32,767 nucleotides of DNA, from the NCBI GenBank assembly GCA_025360845.1, contig JANYBJ010000031.1:1-32767 (forward strand), written 5' to 3'. The stretch comes from a bacterium. GTDB taxonomy: Bacteria; Verrucomicrobiota; Kiritimatiellia; RFP12; UBA1067. Of this stretch, positions 24,518 through 31,684 are shown in pieces (the first letter of the stretch is position 1; each line of letters opens with the position of its first letter). The position numbers and the translations under genes are program-made. The notes below the pieces were generated by a model. The model was not told the DNA's origin. It ran no database searches and saw only the letters and a program-made list of their open reading frames with translations.

Positions 24518-24537
24518 GGATATGGCCGGGGCGTCAA
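24515..24537 (-). repeat. Start-site motif, copy 2 (gp10-like gene)
   Basis: Minus-strand TTGACGCCCCGGCCATATCC then ATG. 20 of 23 positions match the copy at the tail-fibre start (18253-18275). Confidence 0.55.
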
Positions 24538-24637
24538 AGGGACTTGCGCGGTGGGAGGAGGCAGCAGTCCGGACAGCCGTTTGTTGATTCAAGGGATGTC
24601 CCAACCATGAACCGATTACGCGGTTCAACAGTGGACG

Positions 24638-24856
24638 TTACACAGCCTTTTTGACAGGCTTGTCATCAGCAACGCATTTGTCAAGGAAGGCTTGCGTAGC
24701 TTCTTCCTTGCAGTCCAACGCGAGAACGGTCACAAAATAACGCGCTTCCTCACGCCCCACACCGGGCGGTTCTTTGCCAAACATTTCCTTGTAATCGGCA
24801 ATGGCATTGTCGAAATCGGCGGCGGTTGGAAACACTAACGGGTGTTTGGATTCCAT
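24638..24856 (-). CDS. Small phage protein of unknown function
   Basis: 72 residues, acidic and helical: FPTAADFDNAIADYKEMFGK, then EPPGVGREEARYFVTVLALD and a lysine-rich end. It lies 8 bp after the JAB-like gene and on the same strand. If that gene is the toxin domain of a MuF-type protein, this could be its immunity protein, but this is inference from position only. Start ATG 24856 has a weak GAG upstream. Confidence 0.6.
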   Translation of the reverse strand: MESKHPLVFPTAADFDNAIADYKEMFGKEPPGVGREEARYFVTVLALDCKEEATQAFLDKCVADDKPVKKAV

Positions 24857-24864
24857 AAAATTTC

Positions 24865-25374
24865 TCAGTTCCGATTAAAACCGTACTTCATTCCTGTGGA
24901 CTTTGCAACAGCTTTCCACGCCATATGACTGATTAACGACTGGGCCTGATCCACGGTCATATGCCCTCTTGACACTTGTTTGCGCAATTTTGCGCGGGCG
25001 TTTTCGGCCTCGTCTTTATACAGAGATGACAGGACGTTCGGTTTCGGCCAGCCGCTCCACCCCGGCTTAATCCAGTAATCCCGCTTTGGAGAAACGGCGC
25101 GGATTTCAGCCATCCTTTGCTTACTGGCTGTCTTCACGTCGTCAATTGAAAAACTGGTGCCGAAACCGTTTCTTTCAGGGAGAAGACCTGACGGATGGTT
25201 GTGTATAAACGTGGCATCGGTAAGATTCATGTTCCAGGAGACAGGAAAATTGCCGCCCGACACACCGCTCTTGTATCGAGTAAACCGTTCAGTCCCGTCC
25301 GCATTGAGAACAGCAAAAACCTCTGTCTTTTGGTTTACTATTTCTTCCCGTATCTTTTTGACAGAGACCAACAA
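24865..25374 (-). CDS. JAB/JAMM-like domain protein, 5'-truncated
   Basis: 169 residues readable from a TTG near 25374; no ATG, and upstream codons run into antisense recombinase DNA, so the true N-terminus was lost in the deletion. The core has an upstream glutamate (TEVFAVLNADG), then DATFIHNHPSG and, about 14 residues later, SFSIDDVKTA: an H-x-H-P-S-G ... S-x-x-D arrangement like the JAMM metal site. The C-terminal part (LYKDEAENARAKLRKQVSRG) is helical. In phages such domains occur at the end of MuF/SPP1-gp7-type head proteins, which precede the connector genes, and the gene order here agrees. Metallopeptidase activity, with an effector role, is possible but unproven. Confidence 0.6.
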   Translation of the reverse strand: MLVSVKKIREEIVNQKTEVFAVLNADGTERFTRYKSGVSGGNFPVSWNMNLTDATFIHNHPSGLLPERNGFGTSFSIDDVKTASKQRMAEIRAVSPKRDYWIKPGWSGWPKPNVLSSLYKDEAENARAKLRKQVSRGHMTVDQAQSLISHMAWKAVAKSTGMKYGFNRN

Positions 25375-25377
25375 TGG

Positions 25378-26442
25378 GTCTGGCGCGGCGGCTGGATCAC
25401 GACGCCACCCTGCGGCTTCCTTGCGGCCAGATCCGGAAACTTGCCTGTGCTCGCCCGCGATCCGTCCAAGGCCCCGGCCATATCGGCTGCTCTGCGCGCC
25501 CTCGCCAACGGGGTCGCCGACAAGGGGATGACACTGCTCGCCCTGCGCGCGGCCGGCATGCCCTCACAGAGCGCGTCACGCTGTCTGCGCCAGCCCGTCT
25601 ATGGCGGCCTGATCCGAAGCACCCTGACCGGCGGTGCCGACGTGCTGGCCGCGTTCCCCGGCCTCGTGACGCCGGCCGAGTGGTACCGCATCGAAGTCGC
25701 GCTCGAGTCTCCGCAGAAGCCCGCGCCGGGAGCAAACGAAGGATTTCCATTGGCCGGTTGCCTGAAGTGTCCCCAGTGCGGAGGATCGATCACCGGATCG
25801 GCGTCGCGCAACCGACACGGCAAGAAGTACGGCTATTACGCCTGTCACGAAGGCCACGTCCGCGCCCGGGTCGAGTCCGTGCATGCGGATCTGTACCGGC
25901 TGCTCACGGAATCGTCTGGAATCTCCGCACTATTCGCCCTGATCATCAAGCGCGTGGTCAAGCGTATCGCCGCCGGCGCGGCTGACGCGGCTAAAGAGAA
26001 ATCACGGCATCAGGCCGAAGCGACCAAGGCAGAGGCCCGGATGGCGAAGCTGACGGCCGGCTGGGCTGACGGGCTGATCGAAGACGACCAGTACCGCGCA
26101 CAGATGGCAAAGCTTCGGCGCGATCACGCGACTTCGAAAGAGGCGTCTGAACGTCAGGACGGGACCATGGATTTAGCCACCCTGATGGGGAAGGTTGAAA
26201 CCCACATGAAAAACGTCCCTGCCCTATGGGAAACCCTTGATTTACAAGGCAAAAAGGCGGTTTTCGGTGCGCTATTTGGCAATATCGAGCTGTTGCCAGA
26301 CGGGAAGCTGTCGAACCCTAGTCAAACCTCAATATTTGCAATGGTTTATGACTTGTCCGGGTCTGATATTGAGGACTGGTGCGCCTGGCGGGGGTCGAAC
26401 CCACAACCTTCGGCTTCGGAGGCCGACACTCTATCCAGTTGA
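25378..26442 (+). pseudogene. Serine recombinase (integrase), N-terminal catalytic domain missing
   Basis: The recognisable part begins about 25381 (WRGGWITTPPCGFLAARSG), inside the 'recombinase' domain, continues with CPQCGGSITGSASRNRHGKK and YGYYACHEG, the zinc beta-ribbon, and then a coiled coil rich in A, K, E (KEKSRHQAEATKAEARMAKL). The resolvase domain with the catalytic serine, normally ~150-200 residues ahead, is absent: upstream DNA is antisense to the JAB-like gene. So the integrase cannot act. Its frame passes through the right attachment core and ends at a TGA inside the tRNA gene, giving an artefactual tail (RGSNPQPSASEADTLSS). In the excised circle the frame would instead continue into 14427-14486. 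Confidence 0.85.
26371..26394. other. Right attachment site, 24-bp core
   Basis: Second copy of the direct repeat at 14403-14426. It covers the last 18 nt of the tRNA-Arg gene, including the encoded CCA, and 6 bp past it. Integration therefore left the tRNA intact. Confidence 0.85.
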
Positions 26443-26453
26443 GCTACAGGCGC
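26377..26453 (-). tRNA. tRNA-Arg (anticodon CCG)
   Basis: Full cloverleaf on the minus strand: acceptor GCGCCTG (26453-26447) pairs with CAGGCGC (26387-26381); D arm GCTC...GAGT; anticodon stem TCGGC/GCCGA around loop CTCCGAA, so anticodon CCG (codon CGG); T arm GTGGG TTCGACC CCCGC; discriminator A (26380) and encoded CCA (26379-26377). It serves as prophage integration target. Confidence 0.95.
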
Positions 26454-26470
26454 AAGAAAAAGATGCGTAT

Positions 26471-26499
26471 ATCATAAAAGGGGGGGCGGTAAACTGCAA
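26471..26499 (-). promoter_or_regulatory. Promoter of tRNA-Arg
   Basis: Minus-strand TTGCAG (26499-26494), 17-bp spacer including a run of C, and TATGAT (26476-26471). Expected transcription start near 26464, about 10 nt before the tRNA 5' end. Confidence 0.65.
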
Positions 26500-26833
26500 G
26501 CCTGATGTTGGTCTATTTGGGCCACGGTTTTTCGTAGGCACCTTGATTTGCCGGACCCTTACCGCATTGCGGGGCGAGAGTTATCCTGCGGGCGTCTTCG
26601 TCGGTTTTGCCGAACGCGATTATGAATAAAAAAGGTGCTAAAAACTTTTTACTAAAAAACACTCATTGGTAAAGGCAAAGGAAATTATCCCAGATGTTTT
26701 TTTGGTACTTCAAATATGTTAAGCTCTTCCGTTTCACATACTTCGCGGATTTGGTGACGGATTTGGGGTTGACGGAGTTGGGGTTGTAATTTGACATTAA
26801 CACATTGCCTTCGATTCTTGTCATGGCAATCTG

Positions 26834-27079
26834 ATTATGAGCCGACGCGGCCGAAGGAATGGGGTAACACATGGTTGGTTTTCTCCACGACCTCGCCGCT
26901 TTCCAGCAGCCAAAACTCCGCGACGATGCGCCAGGCTTTCCAGGCCTGGTGCGGGGTGTCGCCTCCCGTTTCCGCGAGCAGTGCGGCGGCCCTGAACGCG
27001 AGATCCCGCGCTAATTCCGTTCTCTGCCACGCGCTCAGTATAGCACCGCGGGGACGGGCGTGGAAGACCTCGCAGGAAC
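26834..27079 (-). pseudogene. Protein-like open frame without a start codon
   Basis: One minus-strand frame reads CSCEVFHARPRGAILSAWQR, then TELARDLAFRAAALLAETGG, HQAWKAWRIVAEFWLLESG and ends VLPHSFGRVGS before TAA (26834-26836). Its composition looks like real helical protein, unlike the other frames, yet no ATG, GTG or TTG lies in a useful place; only a CTG is available. TATACT on the same strand near 27040 could be a -10 box. It may be a gene remnant or a gene with a non-standard start. No family recognised. Confidence 0.3.
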
Positions 27080-27114
27080 ATTTGGGTGGAGCGGGGGCGG
27101 TTGGTCGGTTTCAG

Positions 27115-27144
27115 GTTAACAGGGACGGGTTGCTCTGATATGAT
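27115..27144 (+). promoter_or_regulatory. Promoter giving a near-leaderless radical SAM transcript
   Basis: TTAACA (27115-27120), 18-bp spacer, TATGAT (27139-27144); both boxes match consensus in 5 of 6 positions. Expected start of transcription is 27150-27152 and the ATG is at 27153, with no Shine-Dalgarno sequence. Confidence 0.55.
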
Positions 27145-27152
27145 AAAGCCAC

Positions 27153-28010
27153 ATGCAGTATACGGAACGGTTATTTCGCCCGCCGGCAGAGGCGGAGAGT
27201 TTGATTTTCCAGGTGGCGACGGGGTGCCCGCATAACACCTGCCGCTTCTGCGCGATGTACAAGGGCGTGCCTTACCGCGTGCGGCCGCAGGAGGAGGTTT
27301 TGGCCGAGTTCGCGCAGGCCGCGCGGCGCTATCCCGAGGAGCGGCGCGTCTTTCTGGCGGACGGCGACGTGATGGCGCTCTCGTTCGAGCGGCTGCGGGC
27401 CATGCTGGAGGCGCTGAACCGGCTTTTCCCGAAGCTGGCGCGCGTGAACGTCTACGCCAACGGCAGCTCGATCTTGGCCAAGAGCGACGCGGAGCTGGAG
27501 ACGCTGCGGCAGCTCAAGCTGAACACGCTCTATGTCGGGCTCGAGAGCGGCGACGAGGAACTGCTCAAGAAGGTCGACAAGGGCGAGACGGCGGCGGGCC
27601 TGTGTGCGGCGGTCCGGCGCGCGCAGGCCGCGGGCCTGAAGGGCTCGGTGATGGTGTTGCTGGGGCTCGGCGGGCGCGAAGGGTCGGCGCATCACGCGGA
27701 CGCCACGGCGGCGCTCCTGAACCGCATGCAGCCGCGGCTGCTTTCGGCCTTGCGTTTCGTGGAGGTGCCGGGCACGGACATGTACGAGGGATATCAGGCG
27801 GTCTCGGAGTACGAAGCCGTGAGCGAGCTGATCCGGATGCTGCGCGGGCTGGAGCTGGAGAAGACCGTGTTCCGCGCGAACCACACCTCGAACCCCGTGC
27901 CGCTTGAAGGCCGGTTCCCCAAAGACCGCGAGGCGCTCGTCTCCCTGCTAAAATCGCTGCTGCCACGGCTTGACAAGAGAGGGCCGGGAAGATTACCGTT
28001 TTCTCTGTAA
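27153..28010 (+). CDS. Radical SAM protein
   Basis: 285 residues. The iron-sulfur motif is GCPHNTCRFCAMYKG with C25, C30 and C33, a C-x4-C-x2-C spacing rather than the usual C-x3-C-x2-C; the aromatic/Met residues around C33 are as in the family. Downstream, VFLADGDVMALSFERLRAML and LNTLYVGLESGDEELLKKVD supply the barrel strands and the 'GxES' SAM-binding element. The C-terminal part (LRFVEVPGTDMYEGYQAVSE) is typical of the uncharacterised branch that also includes coproporphyrinogen-dehydrogenase-like proteins. It generates a 5'-deoxyadenosyl radical; the substrate is unknown. It has its own promoter; mprF follows after 98 bp. Confidence 0.85.
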   Translation: MQYTERLFRPPAEAESLIFQVATGCPHNTCRFCAMYKGVPYRVRPQEEVLAEFAQAARRYPEERRVFLADGDVMALSFERLRAMLEALNRLFPKLARVNVYANGSSILAKSDAELETLRQLKLNTLYVGLESGDEELLKKVDKGETAAGLCAAVRRAQAAGLKGSVMVLLGLGGREGSAHHADATAALLNRMQPRLLSALRFVEVPGTDMYEGYQAVSEYEAVSELIRMLRGLELEKTVFRANHTSNPVPLEGRFPKDREALVSLLKSLLPRLDKRGPGRLPFSL

Positions 28011-28108
28011 CCGCAGAGGCATAAGAAGCGCCGCGTTCGCACCCGTGAGCTTGGCCGCATCGGGACTTGGGCGATGAAAAGCGGATTGGGCAAGGGGAAG
28101 AAGCGCGT

Positions 28109-30700
28109 ATGGATGGTCCGGGAGTGTCAAACAAGGTTGAGGCAAAATCGGCAGTGTGGCGGCGCGTGGTCGGCCCCGTGGCGGCTCTGGCCTTGTGCGC
28201 GTTGGCCCTGTATGCGCTGCACCGTGAATTGCAGACCTACCATCTGCACGACATCCGGTATGCGCTGCGGGCGATCCCGTTCGGGAGTTTGGGGTTCGCG
28301 GGCTTGCTCACGGTGCTGAGCTACCTGGTCATGACGGGGTATGACGTGCTCGCGCTGCGGTACGTCGGCCATCCGCTCGCCTACCGCAAGACCGCGCTCG
28401 CCTCGTTCATGAGCTACGCCTTCAGCAACAACTTGGGTTTCAGCGTGCTCACCGGCGGGTCGGTGCGCTACCGCCTGTATGGGGCGTGGGGAGTGCTGGC
28501 GCTGGATATCGCCCGCGTCATCCTGTTCTGCAGTTTCACCTTCCTGCTCGGACTCTTCGCCTTCGGCTGCGCGGTCTTTCTACTGTTCCCGCTTTCGATC
28601 CCTTCCGGCTTGCATCTGCCGTTCTCGACCACGCGCCCGCTGGGTGTGATTTTCGCGTGCGTGGTGGCGGCCTATGCCGGAGTGAGCCTGTTACGGCGTG
28701 CGCCGCTGCGCCTGTGGGCGTTGGAGTTTCCTGTTCCGAAGTGGCGCCTTGCGGGCGCGCAGGCGCTGATCGCCTCGCTGGATTGGGCGCTGGCCGGATC
28801 GACGCTCTACGTGCTGCTGCCACACGGTGCGGGGTTCGCGTTGTCCCATTTTCTGGCGGTCTTCATTCTGGCTCAGGTGTCCGGCATCGTGAGTCAGGTG
28901 CCCGGCGGGCTGGGCGTGTTCGAGACGGTCGTCGTACTCCTGCTTTCGCCGGTCCTGAAGGCGCCGGACGTTGTGGCGGCGCTGCTCGCCTTCCGCGCCA
29001 TCTACTACCTCGGGCCGCTCGGCGTGGCGACGTCGCTGATGGGGGCGCGCGAGTTCTTCCGCAAGCGTCAGGAGCTTTTGGCCGCGGCGTATGCGGTGGG
29101 GCATTGGACGTTCGGCCTGGTGCCCTCCGTGATGGCGCTGCTGACCTTCATCGCGGGCGCGACGCTGCTGTTTTCGGGCGCCACGCCCGACCTCGTGTGG
29201 CACACGCGCCACATCGCCGTGCGCCTGCCGGTGCCGCTGGTGGAGGTCTCGCACTTCGCGGGCAGCATCGTGGGCGTGTGGCTGCTGGTGTTGGCGGTCG
29301 GCATCCGGCGGCGGCTCGACGCGGCTTATCTGATGACCGTCATTCTGCTTGCGGCCGGCGCGTTCCTGTCGATGACGAAGGGCTTCGTCTACCAAGAGTC
29401 GCTGGGGTTGCTGGCGGTGCTGGCCGCGCTGGTGGCGTGCCGGCACAGTTTCACGCGCCGGGCCTCGCTGCTGAGCGGCGAGTTGACGGCGGGCTGGATT
29501 GTTTCGGTGGGGGCCGTGCTGTTCGCCACCGTGTGGCTGTCACTCTTCGCCTACAAGCATATTGAGTACACGTCCGACCTCTGGTGGCGCTTCGCGCTCG
29601 ACGCGCAGGCCCCGCGTTCGCTGCGCGCGCTGGTCGGTGTGGCGTGTGCCCTGCTGGCGTTCGCGCTTGGGCGGCTGATGCGGCCGGCGCGGCCGAAGTT
29701 GGAGCCCCCGACGCCGGAGGTCACCGCCAAGGTCGAAGCGGTTGTGCGGCAGTCGCCGGAGACCTCGGATAATCTCGCGCTGCTGGGGGACAAATCGTTT
29801 CTGTTCAGCGAAAGCGGGAATGCGTTCATCATGTACGGCGTGCAGCACCGCTGTTGGATTGCCATGGGTGATCCGGTGGGGCCGGTGGAGGAGTGGCCGG
29901 AGCTGCTGTGGCGCTTCCGCGAGGAGTGCCACGCGCATGCCGGGTGGCCGGTGTTCTACGAGGTGGCCTGCGATCACCTGAACCTGTATCTGGACCTGGG
30001 CCTGAACCTGCTGAAGCTCGGCGAGGACGCGCGCGTGGCGCTGCCGACGTTCTCGATGGAGGGCGGCAGCCGCAGCGCGCTGCGGGCGGTGGTGCGCCGT
30101 CTGGAGCGGAACGGGTATACGTTCGAGGTGGTGCCTGCGGATCAGGCTGAGGCGCTGTTGCCCGAGCTGCGGCGCGTGTCGGATGCATGGCTGGAAAGCA
30201 AGCGCACGCGCGAGAAACACTTCTCGCTGGGGTGCTTCGACGAGGCGTACGTGCGGCGGTTCCCGGTCGCGGTTGTGCGCGGAAAAGGGCGCATCGAAGC
30301 CTTCGCAACCCTGTGGGATTCAGCCGGAAGGGAAGAGTTGAGCGTGGACCTGATGCGTCATCTTCCGGACGCGCCGAGCGGGATGATGGACTACCTCTTC
30401 ACGCAACTGATGCTGCGCGGAAGCGAGGATGGCTACCGCTGGTTCAACCTCGGCATGGCCCCGCTCTCGGGCCTGCCGCAGCACGAGCTGGCGCCGCTCT
30501 GGAACCGCATCGGCGGCTTCCTGTTCCGGCACGGCGAACACTTCTACAACTTCAAAGGGCTGCGGAAATACAAAGAGAAATTCGATCCGCAGTGGCGTCC
30601 GCGCTACTTGGCCTCGCCGGGCGGCATGGCGCTGCCGAAGGTGCTGGGCGACCTCTCCTCGCTGATCTCCGGCGGCCTTGGCGGGCTGGTCGGGAAATGA
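28109..30700 (+). CDS. mprF: MprF-type phosphatidylglycerol lysyltransferase/flippase
   Basis: 863 residues, the family's usual ~850. Residues ~15-545 form the membrane flippase part with many transmembrane helices; the conserved TGYDVLALRYVG and the SNNLGFSVLTGGSVRYRLY loop are MprF signatures, as is QVPGGLGVFETVVVLLL. Residues ~560-850 are the cytoplasmic DUF2156 aminoacyl-transferase domain: FLFSESGNAFIMYG, WIAMGDPVGP, then SRTR-like KRTREKHFSLGCFDEAYVRR and LWNRIGGFLFRHGEHFYNFK. It transfers an amino acid (usually lysine) from aminoacyl-tRNA to phosphatidylglycerol and flips the lipid, lowering surface negative charge and raising resistance to cationic peptides. The amino acid used cannot be told from sequence. 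ATG 28109 is chosen for the AGGGGAAG just upstream. Confidence 0.92.
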   Translation: MDGPGVSNKVEAKSAVWRRVVGPVAALALCALALYALHRELQTYHLHDIRYALRAIPFGSLGFAGLLTVLSYLVMTGYDVLALRYVGHPLAYRKTALASFMSYAFSNNLGFSVLTGGSVRYRLYGAWGVLALDIARVILFCSFTFLLGLFAFGCAVFLLFPLSIPSGLHLPFSTTRPLGVIFACVVAAYAGVSLLRRAPLRLWALEFPVPKWRLAGAQALIASLDWALAGSTLYVLLPHGAGFALSHFLAVFILAQVSGIVSQVPGGLGVFETVVVLLLSPVLKAPDVVAALLAFRAIYYLGPLGVATSLMGAREFFRKRQELLAAAYAVGHWTFGLVPSVMALLTFIAGATLLFSGATPDLVWHTRHIAVRLPVPLVEVSHFAGSIVGVWLLVLAVGIRRRLDAAYLMTVILLAAGAFLSMTKGFVYQESLGLLAVLAALVACRHSFTRRASLLSGELTAGWIVSVGAVLFATVWLSLFAYKHIEYTSDLWWRFALDAQAPRSLRALVGVACALLAFALGRLMRPARPKLEPPTPEVTAKVEAVVRQSPETSDNLALLGDKSFLFSESGNAFIMYGVQHRCWIAMGDPVGPVEEWPELLWRFREECHAHAGWPVFYEVACDHLNLYLDLGLNLLKLGEDARVALPTFSMEGGSRSALRAVVRRLERNGYTFEVVPADQAEALLPELRRVSDAWLESKRTREKHFSLGCFDEAYVRRFPVAVVRGKGRIEAFATLWDSAGREELSVDLMRHLPDAPSGMMDYLFTQLMLRGSEDGYRWFNLGMAPLSGLPQHELAPLWNRIGGFLFRHGEHFYNFKGLRKYKEKFDPQWRPRYLASPGGMALPKVLGDLSSLISGGLGGLVGK

Positions 30701-30717
30701 TGACGCCACAAGTATCT

Positions 30718-30790
30718 CGTCGACCTGATTCGACTCTCTTCGACCCGTTTCGACTCGAGTCGATTCATGTCTTGGCGTCGGCGCGCGTCG
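30718..30790. repeat. TCGAC-rich flanking repeat, left copy
   Basis: Contains TCGACCTGATTCGAC, TCGACCCGTTTCGAC and GTCGATTCATGTCTTGGCGT, and ends in GCGCGCGTCG. The same ordered blocks, minus one TCGACC unit, occur at 31685-31755 on the other side of the four-helix-bundle gene. Confidence 0.65.
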
Positions 30791-30811
30791 GAAAAACAAA
30801 AGGAGGTTCCC

Positions 30812-31682
30812 ATGTCCGAGAATCTGTTCGTCCCGCATGGCGGCTATCGCACGCTCGACACCTTCATGCTGTCGACGATCGTCTATTACGGGACGGCGGC
30901 ATTCTGCCGGAAATACATTCAGAGCGGGCGACAGACGGAGCAGATGGTCCAGGCGGCGCGTTCCGGGCGACAGAACATCGCCGAAGGTTCGGAACGGTCG
31001 GCGACCTCCACGCACACGGAGATCCAACTGACCGACGTCGCGTGCGCCAGTTTGGCGGAGCTGCAACTGGACTACGAGGATTTCTTTCATTTCAGCGGCA
31101 CCGATCCATGGGCGGACGACGACGAAAACAGTCTGCTGATCAAGCAGCTGCGTCTCGACCGGATGCAGCACGGGCCGGACGAGATTCGACGCTTCTCGCA
31201 GGCCGTCCGTTCCGAGATGGCCAAATTCGACCGCTGGCTGAAGAGCGATGATCCCGCGGTGATTGCCAGCAATTCTAAATTTGGCGAGGAAACGCCTCAC
31301 GGCGCCACTACGAACGCAAGAAAGCTTCGGGAAATCCGTTTGTAGTGTGCCCGTAAGGGCATTCTCGCATGGCGGCCTAAGCCAAATTTAGAATTGCTGG
31401 GTGATTGCCAACGCCATGGTCCGCCTTTGCGACCGGACCTGCTTTCTGTTGCGTCGCCAGCTCGCCGCGCAGGGCGAACGGTTTGTCGAGGAAGGCGGCT
31501 TTAAGGAGCGCATGGCGCAGGAGCGTAACAGAGCCAAAGACGAGGAGCATGACACGCCTGCCTGCCCCAAATGCGCAGCTCCCATGCGCATGCGCACGGT
31601 CAGGAAAGGCCCCCGCACCGGCGAGACCTTCTGGGGCTGCTCGAAATACCCCGCCTGCGACGGCATCGTCGAAATGAAATAG
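30812..31682 (+). pseudogene. Four-helix-bundle 'suffix' protein with zinc ribbon, split by a MITE
   Basis: The frame starts at ATG 30812 after a perfect AAAGGAGG and reads LFVPHGGYRTLDTFMLSTIV, AARSGRQNIAEGSERSATST, IQLTDVACASLAELQLDYED, the four-helix-bundle core of this family, to codon GTG at 31259. There a 133-bp element enters, and the frame then runs into element DNA to a stop at 31343-31345. After the element the second half resumes as NAMVRLCDRTCFLLRRQLAA, EEGGFKERM, and a topoisomerase-type zinc ribbon (CPKCAAPMRM ... WGCSKYPACDG). Removing element plus one target copy joins DPAVIA to NAMVRL in one frame of about 240 codons. The function of the family is unknown; the ribbon suggests nucleic acid binding. 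The first half might still be made. Confidence 0.85.
31267..31399. mobile_element. 133-bp MITE with 19-bp inverted ends and target duplication
   Basis: Left end CAGCAATTCTAAATTTGGC (31267-31285) is the exact reverse complement of 31381-31399. The target GGTGATTGC is present at 31258-31266 and again at 31400-31408 (9 bp; 7 bp if the ends are drawn one base wider). No coding capacity. Inside, CACTACGAACG and CGTTTGTAGTG can pair (10 of 11), and TGCCCGTAAGGGCA is a palindrome, so the RNA would fold strongly. The transposase family cannot be told. Confidence 0.85.
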
Positions 31683-31684
31683 CC

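Larger units (their letters stand above)
14403..26394. mobile_element. Defective prophage in the tRNA-Arg(CCG) 3' end
   Basis: Element bounded by an exact 24-bp direct repeat (14403-14426 and 26371-26394). The right copy covers the last 18 nt of the tRNA gene (part of the T arm, acceptor stem, CCA) plus 6 bp beyond. Excision would release a circle of 11,968 bp. Contents: a minus-strand operon of connector, tail, fibre and lysis genes, and a plus-strand serine recombinase remnant next to the tRNA. Terminase, portal, capsid, regulators and the recombinase catalytic domain are absent, so a large internal deletion near 25375 is inferred. Domestication as a phage-tail-like particle is a less likely alternative because head-connector genes remain. 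Confidence 0.85.
26454..27114. other. Stretch without a confident gene
   Basis: Apart from the tRNA promoter and the open frame noted at 26834-27079, I see no convincing gene. 26620-26720 is AT-rich with short A and T runs. A 44-codon minus-strand frame (starting MSNYNPNSVNPK, ending near 26663) is basic and repetitive and is not supported beyond a weak GAAGG. Confidence 0.6.

Noticed and set aside
24518..24628. Extended start (TTG 24628) of the gp10-like gene
   Set aside because: The extra residues look non-coding, there is no ribosome binding site, and the family starts with the helix at MADLL.
25195..25377. First ~60 codons of the recombinase frame
   Set aside because: Antisense to the JAB-like gene; recombinase similarity begins only near 25381.
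26237..26629. 130-codon frame across the tRNA gene
   Set aside because: The part resembling RTHNLRLRRPTLYPVELQA is the well-known antisense translation of a tRNA gene.
26663..26872. 69-codon minus-strand frame
   Set aside because: AT-rich, low-complexity, lysine/asparagine-rich sequence without motif or conserved context.
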